Source: JBAXQQ01 sp037131695
GTDB taxonomy: Bacteria; Armatimonadota; Hebobacteria; CAIYQO01
Reading direction: 5' to 3'
Assembly: GCA_964638715.1 (NCBI GenBank)
Contig: CAZWZF010000022.1
Span: 3,524-67,523, forward strand
Length of the DNA stretch: 64,000 bases
Shown here: piece by piece, positions 52,825-60,403 of the stretch
How the letters are laid out: every line of letters starts with the position of its first letter
Numbering within the stretch: position 1 is the stretch's first letter
Made by a program: the position numbers and the translations under genes
Notes under the pieces: model-generated
Database searches by the model: none
What the model saw: only the letters and a program-made list of their open reading frames with translations
What the model was told of the DNA's origin: nothing

Positions 52825-55263
52825 TTATTTGTTATTTATAGCAGTTTTAACATTTGTACGTGTTGATTCAACTGATGATGACAAGTCAAGAATACGTGAT
52901 GCCCAATCCTTTTGATTAGTTGGCTCACTTATATATGATGGTGTATTGAAATCTGTTTCAATCGCTCTGAAATCATCAGTGTGGGTATCAACTTGACCTG
53001 AGTATTGATTTCTCACAGCATCAGATGCGTTATTCACTAAAGCTCTTAGTGTTGCTATTTGATTGCGTGTATTATTCAATACTTGCTGTTCAATCCCATA
53101 AACATCGCGTTTTAATTGACTAACTCGATCTTTTAATTGATTTGTCCGTGTCTGGATAGTTGAAACATTCGGTTTTGCATTCATCAAGTCTAACTGAATC
53201 TGATTAATATTAGTTCTTGTAGTATTCAATCCAGATATGATACCAGATATTTTAGGATATTGATTCGTATTGAAATTACGGATTGCATCTTCAATACCTT
53301 GCATATCAGTATTAATTGTCTGAACATCAGTGCTTAAGGTATCTAATGCAGTAGGTGTAGTGGACGTTGTACCATCAGCATTTGTAGTTTTTGTATCACT
53401 TATGTTATATGTACTTTTATAAGTGTCAATTTTTGTCTGCAGATTATTTAAACTTGTCATTAGATTGTTATAGTTGTTCTGATTATTCAGATAATTCGGG
53501 TTATTTACCTGGCTGCGCAAAGTATTTACATTGGACATAATGCTGGTTAATTCATTTCTTTGTGCTGTCGGTATAGTTCCGGTTGATTTAGCTTTAAGAG
53601 CATTATATGCTGCTTCCAACTGCGCAAACTGCGATTTTGGGTCGCCAGTATTGCCATACCCGTTGTTGCCATACCCGTTGTTGCCATACCCGTTGTTATA
53701 GCCATTGTTACCATAGCCATTGTTATAACCGTTGTTGTAACCGTTGTTGCCATACCCATTATTATAACCATTGTTTCCATAACCATTATTATACCCGTTA
53801 TTGTTGTAGCCGTTGTTATAACCATTGTTATAACCGTTGTTGTTATAACCGTTGTTGTTATAACCATAACCATTATTATATTGACCATTATTTCCATAAA
53901 TACCATTATTTATGCCAGTATTATAACCATATTGGCCAGTATTATAGATACCATTGTTATAGCCATACTGACCATTATTTAAGCCGGTATTATAACCATA
54001 TTGACCATTATTTCCGTAAATACCGTTGTTATAACCATATTGACCGTTATTTATTCCATTATTTCCATACAACCCGGGGTTAATCACTGGATTTACACCA
54101 TTTAATAATGGATTCCCTATTATCTGGTTTGTTCCCCCATTAATCTGAATACCTAATGATGCCAAAGTGGTAGTCGCTGCCTGAATAGCTCTTGTAGCAG
54201 CATTATTATTACCACCTTTACCACCCTTTTTACCAGTTGTACCAGTACCACCACTTGTTATAGCATTTTGTGCAGTTGCAATGTCAGCTTTCACGCTATT
54301 TAACTGGGTTAAATAGCGGGGATTATTTGCAAACTGTGTCATTGCCTGCTGGTATGCAGTCTGAACTTGCTGCAATTGAGAATTAATATCTGTGGCACCA
54401 CCTGTACCAAGACCATTTTGAGCAGTTGGTGACTTTAATGAATCATCCATCGCACGAATATCATCAATATCCGTCTGGAATGCCATTACCCGATCCTGCA
54501 TAGCATTGATAGCCTTCGTGTCTGATAATCTCCATCTATCATTAATATCTGAAGCTAATTTATCATGTTTAACGCGAAGATCGCGTATCGCGGCAGTAAT
54601 ACTGGCGTCTTTCAGTACAGTCATATTAAATGCCTGTTTATATAACTGCTGATAATCATAATCTACTGCCTGATAAATGGTCATCAATCTCTTAATGTCT
54701 TCTTGAGAATCTTTCAGTTTAGTGTTAGCAAAATTACCAGCAGTTCCACCAGATGTTCCTGAAGTATCAGTTGTCGTAGGTGCATTTGCACTATCAGACC
54801 ACCAATCATTAGATGTTGTTGCTTTAGAATTATTTACATTGGCGGTTTTAACACCCAATGATCTTGATAACGTGGCGAGATTCATCTTAGTAACAGGTAT
54901 TACCCGAACGAAATATTCAGAGGATGCTGGTTTAGTTACTGATGTTGAACCTTCATCTGTCTTCTTTTCCGGTTCTGGCACGAATCCGGTTTCTGTATCA
55001 TTTACCGGATTGCCGCCAATCGGGTCTATTGTCGGAGTACCTGTTTCAGGAGCAGGATCAACCATAATAACATTATCTTCAACCGGTTGGTCAACCGCTA
55101 TAACGTCATTTACAGGTTGTGCAATTTGTTTCCCCGTTTGTCTTGGGGGCTGATTTAATGGTGTTAACATTGACGGTGTTGAAAAATCTGCCGCTGATGC
55201 AAACATACTGGCAATAAGGATAATTGCCGATACAATAACCATATTAAAAAACTTACAAATCAT
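52825..55263 (-). CDS. Exported repeat protein with an Asn/Gly/Tyr-rich core, paralogue of 50029-52534
   Basis: 812 residues, intact. Signal peptide MICKFFNMVIVSAIILIASMFASAA. The same domain order as the neighbour follows: a PLNQPPRQ motif, EYFVRVIPVTKMNL, the helical domain (TKLKDSQEDIKRLMTIYQAV) that is nearly identical in both, a KKGGKGG stretch, then a core of about 160 residues. That core consists of YGYNNGIYGNNGQ-type and then NNGYNNGYG-type repeats. It ends with the helical C-terminal domain starting GDPKSQFAQLEAAYN. Flanking domains are conserved while the cores are unrelated, so the core evolves independently. AAGGGGG lies 7 bases before the ATG. The function is unknown. Extracellular fibre or matrix protein is a hypothesis. 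Confidence 0.85.
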   Translation of the reverse strand: MICKFFNMVIVSAIILIASMFASAADFSTPSMLTPLNQPPRQTGKQIAQPVNDVIAVDQPVEDNVIMVDPAPETGTPTIDPIGGNPVNDTETGFVPEPEKKTDEGSTSVTKPASSEYFVRVIPVTKMNLATLSRSLGVKTANVNNSKATTSNDWWSDSANAPTTTDTSGTSGGTAGNFANTKLKDSQEDIKRLMTIYQAVDYDYQQLYKQAFNMTVLKDASITAAIRDLRVKHDKLASDINDRWRLSDTKAINAMQDRVMAFQTDIDDIRAMDDSLKSPTAQNGLGTGGATDINSQLQQVQTAYQQAMTQFANNPRYLTQLNSVKADIATAQNAITSGGTGTTGKKGGKGGNNNAATRAIQAATTTLASLGIQINGGTNQIIGNPLLNGVNPVINPGLYGNNGINNGQYGYNNGIYGNNGQYGYNTGLNNGQYGYNNGIYNTGQYGYNTGINNGIYGNNGQYNNGYGYNNNGYNNNGYNNGYNNGYNNNGYNNGYGNNGYNNGYGNNGYNNGYNNGYGNNGYNNGYGNNGYGNNGYGNTGDPKSQFAQLEAAYNALKAKSTGTIPTAQRNELTSIMSNVNTLRSQVNNPNYLNNQNNYNNLMTSLNNLQTKIDTYKSTYNISDTKTTNADGTTSTTPTALDTLSTDVQTINTDMQGIEDAIRNFNTNQYPKISGIISGLNTTRTNINQIQLDLMNAKPNVSTIQTRTNQLKDRVSQLKRDVYGIEQQVLNNTRNQIATLRALVNNASDAVRNQYSGQVDTHTDDFRAIETDFNTPSYISEPTNQKDWASRILDLSSSVESTRTNVKTAINNK
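53660..54070. repeat. Short-period coding repeats encoding Asn/Gly/Tyr
   Basis: Imperfect repeats of 9-24 bases built from AAC/GGT/TAT-type codons, read on the minus strand as NNGYNNGY. They are unrelated to the 15-bp array of the neighbouring paralogue. Confidence 0.85.
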
Positions 55264-55303
55264 AATAAACCCCCTTGATATGAATGATGACTTGTTATAT
55301 TTA

Positions 55304-55334
55304 TTTATACTCCATACTTTTCGTAAAGTTTCAT
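55304..55334 (-). promoter_or_regulatory. Candidate promoter of the Asn-rich repeat protein with the shared box
   Basis: On the minus strand ATGAAACTTTAC (55323-55334), 13 bases, TATAAA. Same layout as at 52586-52617, 41 bases from the ATG. Confidence 0.6.
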
Positions 55335-55494
55335 AAACTTACGTATGATTACGTTTCTATTTTAGCATTTATTTCATAATTTTTGAATATACATTTCATA
55401 TTTTTACGTTTTTTTCTATTTATATTCTATGTAAAACATATTGTTATAGTAGCAGAGTGAAAAGAGTTGCCTACATGCAGATTTTACAGCTTTA

Positions 55495-55543
55495 TTACAA
55501 AAGCATCCCTGATGTAAAAAATACTCCAGGGATGCTTTTGTAA
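55495..55543 (-). terminator. Intrinsic terminator of leuS
   Basis: A perfect 17-bp stem (TTACAAAAGCATCCCTG and its complement) with a 15-base loop, 11 bases after the leuS stop. The stem itself supplies the T-run on either strand, so it may be bidirectional. Nothing else is seen in 55335-55494. Confidence 0.85.
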
Positions 55544-55554
55544 TATAAATTGGA

Positions 55555-58080
55555 CTACTTAACAACAATATTAACTAATTTTCCGGGTACAACAATGATT
55601 TTAACAATGCTGACGCCTTCAATATATTTCTTCACACTGTCATCATTCAAAGCCAGTTCCTGCATAGTATCTTTATCTATTCCAACAGGAACAACTAACT
55701 TACTTCTCAATTTTCCATTTACTTGAATCGGAATCTCCAATGATTCATTTGCGGCAACTTTTACATCACCAGTTGGCCATGGCAGGTATGGCATATCACC
55801 GTCTATTCCCAATATATCGAAAATTTCACAGACAATGTGCGGGGCAAATGGCGATAACATCCGCAGCAACATCTCAATCGCTTCGCTCCATGGCACATTT
55901 ACATCTGCGTATATATCATTCGAATCAGGAGAGAATGACGAAATCTCATTCAATAATTCCATCATTGCCGCTATTACTGTGTTGAATTGCATTCTTTCAA
56001 TATCATGAGTAACTTTGATAATGGTTTGATGTGTCTTGCGTCGCAGTGCCCGTTCCAGCGGACCCATTTCCAATACTTCAATGCTATCGCGCCATTCCAA
56101 GCGGTATACCGCTTTATTCAGCGCGACCATTCGCCAAATACGATTCAGGAAGCGCGCTATTCCTTCTATTCCAGGCGGTACTGTATATGGTTTTCCAGTT
56201 GCCGGGTCAATCCCCCACTCTGCTCTTTCACCAGCCGGTGCCATAAACATGATAAATATGCGCGCGGCATCCGCGCCATAATCATTTACAACATCATTGG
56301 GTGGAACAGCGCCACTGCGTTTTGACATTTTTTTGCCGCCGGCAGTAACTATCCCCTGGTTAAACAGTCGCGTGAACGGTTCATCAAAATCAACCAGGCC
56401 CATATCATGCAATGCCATGGTGAAAAATCGTGCGTAAATCAAGTGCATGGTGGCATGTTCGCGTCCACCGACATACATATCAACCGGCATCCAATATTTA
56501 ATATCTTCCGGGTTGAATGGCTTATCTTCTACCTGTGGCGAACAATAACGCAGGAAGTACCAGGAAGAATCCATGAAAGTATCCATCGTGTCGGCGTCGC
56601 GGCGCGCATGACCGCCACAATTTGGACAGGTTGTATTCATAAATGATTCGCTGGTGGTTAAAGGCGACTGACCGGAACCGGTAAACTCAATATCATCAGG
56701 CAATAATACCGGCAGTTGTTCATCAGGAACCGGTACAATTCCGCACTTTTCGCAATACAACATTGGTATAGGTGTGCCCCAATAGCGCTGACGGCTGATG
56801 CACCAGTCGCGAAGACGGTAATTGATAGTCCGATTGCCGATTTCCGTTTCTTCCATTTTATCAGCAATTTTTTCCCATCCATCATCTGACGGCATACCAT
56901 CAAACTCTGCTGAATTTACCATGTTTCCTTCAGCAACAAATGCAGCAGTCATTTTAAATGCATCTAAATCAGTGCCTTCCGGCGCGATGACGATAGTTAC
57001 CGGAATATCATATTTGCGGGCAAATTCAAAGTCGCGCTGGTCATGTGCCGGTACCGCCATAATTGCTCCAGTGCCATAATCCATCATCACATAATTAGCA
57101 ATGTAAATCGGCACTAATTCGCCATTCATCGGGTTAACGGCATGTGCGCCGGTAAATGCACCTTTCTTTTCCAAATCAGTAGCAGCACGGTCAATTTCAC
57201 TTAATTTGGCTACTTCTGAACGCAATTTCTGTACTTCGCTTATTTGTTCAGATGTTGTTATTTCATCAACCAATGGATGTTCTGGAGCCAGCACCATGAA
57301 GGTTACGCCGTAGACAGTATCCGGTCGCGTTGTAAATACCCGAAATGCTTTATCATGGCCGTTTATCTTCCATGCAAACTCAACACCCTGGCTTTTTCCT
57401 ATCCAATTCTTCTGCATCGCTACTATGTCATCCGGCCAGCTTATATTATCATGACCCGCCAGCAATCTTTCCGCGTATTCAGTAATACGGAAATACCACT
57501 GTTCCATCATTCTTTTAACTACCGGATGCTCGCAGCGCTCGCAAATGCCGTCTACAACCTGTTCGTTAGCCAATGCCGTCTGACAATCTGGACACCAGTT
57601 AACTGCAGACCGTTTTTTATAAGCCAGGCCTTTTTTAAACAATTGAATAAAAAACCACTGGTTCCATTTGAAATAATCCGGCTGGCAGGTTACCACACTT
57701 CGCTGCCAGTCATATCCATATCCCATGGCGCGAAACTGTTTTTGCATATTGGCGATATTCATCATCGTCCAATCACGCGGATGCACTTTACGTTTGATAG
57801 CGGCGTTTTCTGCCGGCAATCCAAAGGCATCAAAACCGGTTGGGTGCATTACATTATAACCGCAATGACGTTTGTAGCGTGCCACTACATCACCGATAGT
57901 ATAATTGCGGATGTGTCCCCAATGCAGGTCGCCTGATGGATATGCGAACATATCCATAAAGTAATATTTCGGCTTATCTTCATTCATTTCCGCGTGATAT
58001 AGATTGGTTTCGTCCCAAATTTGCTGCCACTTTTTCTCTATCTCCTGCGGGAAATACCTGTCATTCATTTCTCGGCTCAT
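55555..58080 (-). CDS. leuS: Leucyl-tRNA synthetase
   Basis: 841 residues, normal for bacterial LeuRS. HIGH motif as HWGH at 53-56 in YPSGDLHWGHIRNYTIGD. The CP1 editing domain has the T-rich VFTTRPDTVYGVTFMVLAPEHPL and GTGAIMAVPAHDQRD segments. A zinc-type CxxC pair occurs in NWCPDCQTALANEQV and CERCEHPV. The KMSKS motif is KMSKRSGAV. The frame offers a GTG at 58089, but the ATG at 58080 is chosen because GAGGTGG is ideally placed 5 bases before it, and that GTG is itself part of the ribosome-binding site. Confidence 0.97.
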   Translation of the reverse strand: MSREMNDRYFPQEIEKKWQQIWDETNLYHAEMNEDKPKYYFMDMFAYPSGDLHWGHIRNYTIGDVVARYKRHCGYNVMHPTGFDAFGLPAENAAIKRKVHPRDWTMMNIANMQKQFRAMGYGYDWQRSVVTCQPDYFKWNQWFFIQLFKKGLAYKKRSAVNWCPDCQTALANEQVVDGICERCEHPVVKRMMEQWYFRITEYAERLLAGHDNISWPDDIVAMQKNWIGKSQGVEFAWKINGHDKAFRVFTTRPDTVYGVTFMVLAPEHPLVDEITTSEQISEVQKLRSEVAKLSEIDRAATDLEKKGAFTGAHAVNPMNGELVPIYIANYVMMDYGTGAIMAVPAHDQRDFEFARKYDIPVTIVIAPEGTDLDAFKMTAAFVAEGNMVNSAEFDGMPSDDGWEKIADKMEETEIGNRTINYRLRDWCISRQRYWGTPIPMLYCEKCGIVPVPDEQLPVLLPDDIEFTGSGQSPLTTSESFMNTTCPNCGGHARRDADTMDTFMDSSWYFLRYCSPQVEDKPFNPEDIKYWMPVDMYVGGREHATMHLIYARFFTMALHDMGLVDFDEPFTRLFNQGIVTAGGKKMSKRSGAVPPNDVVNDYGADAARIFIMFMAPAGERAEWGIDPATGKPYTVPPGIEGIARFLNRIWRMVALNKAVYRLEWRDSIEVLEMGPLERALRRKTHQTIIKVTHDIERMQFNTVIAAMMELLNEISSFSPDSNDIYADVNVPWSEAIEMLLRMLSPFAPHIVCEIFDILGIDGDMPYLPWPTGDVKVAANESLEIPIQVNGKLRSKLVVPVGIDKDTMQELALNDDSVKKYIEGVSIVKIIVVPGKLVNIVVK

Positions 58081-58209
58081 ATCCGCCACCTCGTCTATTA
58101 TGAATTATGAAAGGACGGGGATTAATTCCCGTCCTTTTCGTATAGAAAGTATAAGTTTTACAACTATGTTATGTCAAATATTTTTCAGCTATTTATTGTA
58201 ATAGCAATA

Positions 58210-58671
58210 TTAAAAATTCCATGTTGGACCGAAATAAGGAGCGCAAAGCAATGCGGTAACACCAGCAACTTTCAAGCAGTCAGGAATCGGTATATCATTG
58301 CGCCAATTAATTAAAAATGCCCACCCCAAAATAAACGGCAATGCCATCACTGCTGTAAATACATAAGTATGCCCATGTAATAAGTGATATGCCAAAGCAT
58401 TAATAACCATTCCGCCCAGCCAGGTGAATAATACCCATCTCACCATTTCAATATCTAATGAAACGTAATGTTTTAAATACGATAACGTAGTGCCGATAGA
58501 TGCTGTATATATTAATAAATATACTGACGACCAGATTAAAGTGCTAACCATTCCGCCCAGGATTGATACAGATCCATGATATTCCTTCACATCCTGATCA
58601 ATCCACGGTTCTGTAAACCCGAAATGTGCCAATAACAATATTAAGATAATGAAAAACAATATTTTTTTCAT
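58210..58671 (-). CDS. Small integral membrane protein of unknown function
   Basis: 153 residues. An N-terminal hydrophobic segment (MKKILFFIILILLLAHFGFT) is followed by a polar stretch with EPWIDQDVKEYHG and three or four further membrane helices (GGMVSTLIWSSVYLLIYTA, GGMVINALAYHLL, FTAVMALPFILGWAFLI). I do not recognise a family. It lies 41 bases downstream of the DUF1361 gene on the same strand and may be the last gene of the activase operon. No motif suggests catalysis. Confidence 0.6.
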   Translation of the reverse strand: MKKILFFIILILLLAHFGFTEPWIDQDVKEYHGSVSILGGMVSTLIWSSVYLLIYTASIGTTLSYLKHYVSLDIEMVRWVLFTWLGGMVINALAYHLLHGHTYVFTAVMALPFILGWAFLINWRNDIPIPDCLKVAGVTALLCAPYFGPTWNF

Positions 58672-58712
58672 AGCGCAATTATAATACTTTTCACAACAGT
58701 ATTCAAAATTTA

Positions 58713-59378
58713 TTAATTATTCCTATCAGAATTCAACTCTTTACTCTTTACCCTTTCTTTAAATCCATCTATCCAAATATCAAAAAATAGATAGACAAGC
58801 CACAGGAATAATGCCAATCCAATGACAAGACCTATTAAATGCGATCTTTGGAATACTCTTAGAATTTCGTTAATAATTACCGAAGGGCGGTGCATGATAT
58901 CCCATGAATTAAAGCGTGGTATCAACCCCAGGTATACTCCAAGAGCGTTAATGAAAAAGAATGGAATTGCCACCCAAACAGCCTTTATTTTCATCTGCTT
59001 TACTATCCGCCAAATAGGACGGGTAGATAGGACAAACAGCAGCATACCAATGCCGCTGTAGGCTATATAAAACAACATCCTTATCCCAAACCATACCAAT
59101 ACATCGCGATTTGAATCGTAATTTTGGACAGTTCTGTGCGGTGAATGAACTATTGACCCCAGCAAATGCCGCCATTCAGTAATTAAATAACATGTGTTAG
59201 GTAAAAAAGCCAGCCAAATTAAAAAAACAATCGGAAGAAATGAATATTTCAGGTATGTATAGATTTTTTTTTCTTTTGAAGCATCATAAGAATACAAAAA
59301 AGAAAATATATAGGCTGCTCCTAATGGAATAGCCGCTAAAAATATATTCCAGCCAACCCAGGTTATTAACGCTGACAT
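58713..59378 (-). CDS. DUF1361 family membrane protein
   Basis: 221 residues with about six transmembrane helices. Family marks are FLPNTCYLITEWRHLL (about 59-74) and GVYLGLIPRFNSWDIMHRP (about 147-165), corresponding to the DUF1361 consensus LPN-x2-Y and G-x4-R-x-NSWD. The function of the family is unknown. Its start overlaps the 3' end of the activase gene by 13 bases, so translation is probably coupled, although no functional link is known. Confidence 0.8.
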   Translation of the reverse strand: MSALITWVGWNIFLAAIPLGAAYIFSFLYSYDASKEKKIYTYLKYSFLPIVFLIWLAFLPNTCYLITEWRHLLGSIVHSPHRTVQNYDSNRDVLVWFGIRMLFYIAYSGIGMLLFVLSTRPIWRIVKQMKIKAVWVAIPFFFINALGVYLGLIPRFNSWDIMHRPSVIINEILRVFQRSHLIGLVIGLALFLWLVYLFFDIWIDGFKERVKSKELNSDRNN

Positions 59379-60397
59379 CTACCGCACTCCACACCAGATC
59401 GCTGCGCATCATCTGGTTCATTTGCCTGCAATGTCAAATCATCCCAGCGCGGACAACGGTTTCCCCAGCGTCCTACCACATCATTGCCGATTGAAATCTG
59501 ATTTATTTCACACTGGTTGGCACATGATTTGCATAAAAATGATGACTGGCTGACATTCACATCAATAAGATTTGCCAGACCGCGGAAGTTTGTCTTGAAA
59601 TTAGCAGATTTTGATTTCCTATGTGCCAATATCGCCACACCCCACGCACCCATCACTTTAAAATGCTCCGGTATTACCAAGTCGCGCTTGAGCAATTTCT
59701 CAAATGCGCTTTTCATGCCAATATTTGCAGCGACGCCACCCTGGAATAATATAACATCGCGCAATTTTTTACCGTTGATATCATGAGCGACATTCTGAAG
59801 GTAGTTACGCGCCAATGAGAGACACAATCCCGCGGCAAGGTCGGGCAGTGACGCCCCCATTTGCTGTTTATGAATCAGGTCTGACTCGGCAAACACCCCG
59901 CATCTACCGGCGATGTGGGCGGGATTGTTTGACTGCATGGCGAGACTGCCAAATTCTTCGACCGGCACTTTCAGCCTTTCTGCCTGGTGGTCTAAAAACG
60001 ACCCGGTTCCCGCCGCGCAAACGGTATTCATGTTAAAACCGACGGTAACCCCGTTTTTGATATAAATAACCTTCGAATCCTGACCGCCGATATCAATTAC
60101 TGTACTTACCTGCGGACAATATTTTGCTGCCGCTACTGCATGCGCGGTAATTTCTGTACGTATTTCATCAGCACCAGACATGGCGGCGGCCAGATGACGT
60201 CCAGACCCGGTGGTTCCTACCGCGGTAATGGGAATATCACCTTCAAAATAATTATCCAGTTGTACAAAAGCCTGGCGAACAGCATCTGCGGGTCGGCCAT
60301 TTGTGCGCAAATATGATGTGTATACCGGCGATAGATTTTCATCTATCACTGCCATTTTTGTCGTTACCGACCCAATATCTAAACCAAGATAATACAT
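59366..60397 (-). CDS. 2-hydroxyacyl-CoA dehydratase activase-like ATPase (HgdC/BadF family)
   Basis: 343 residues. ASKHA-fold ATPase with phosphate-1 loop LGLDIGSVTTK (4-14), TTGSGRHLA, VIDIGGQDSKVI, and the 4Fe-4S cluster cysteines of the activase dimer in NTVCAAGTGSFLD and AGRCGVFAESDL. Beyond the usual HgdC length of about 260 there is a Cys-rich C-terminal extension (LCKSCANQCEINQI, then GNRCPRWD), perhaps a second cluster site. Characterised activases drive single electrons with ATP into dehydratases or benzoyl-CoA reductases and are oxygen-sensitive. It starts 6 bases after the gene upstream. Confidence 0.9.
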   Translation of the reverse strand: MYYLGLDIGSVTTKMAVIDENLSPVYTSYLRTNGRPADAVRQAFVQLDNYFEGDIPITAVGTTGSGRHLAAAMSGADEIRTEITAHAVAAAKYCPQVSTVIDIGGQDSKVIYIKNGVTVGFNMNTVCAAGTGSFLDHQAERLKVPVEEFGSLAMQSNNPAHIAGRCGVFAESDLIHKQQMGASLPDLAAGLCLSLARNYLQNVAHDINGKKLRDVILFQGGVAANIGMKSAFEKLLKRDLVIPEHFKVMGAWGVAILAHRKSKSANFKTNFRGLANLIDVNVSQSSFLCKSCANQCEINQISIGNDVVGRWGNRCPRWDDLTLQANEPDDAQRSGVECGRCQR

Positions 60398-60403
60398 ATT
60401 ATT

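Noticed and set aside
50867..54070. Regular repeat arrays considered as CRISPR
   Set aside because: Units are contiguous without spacers, are 9-24 bases long and stay in frame in a protein. No cas genes are present.
53607..54083. Plus-strand His/Tyr/Cys-rich open frame
   Set aside because: Shadow of the NNGYNN repeats of the minus-strand gene, with no start signal and no conserved sequence.
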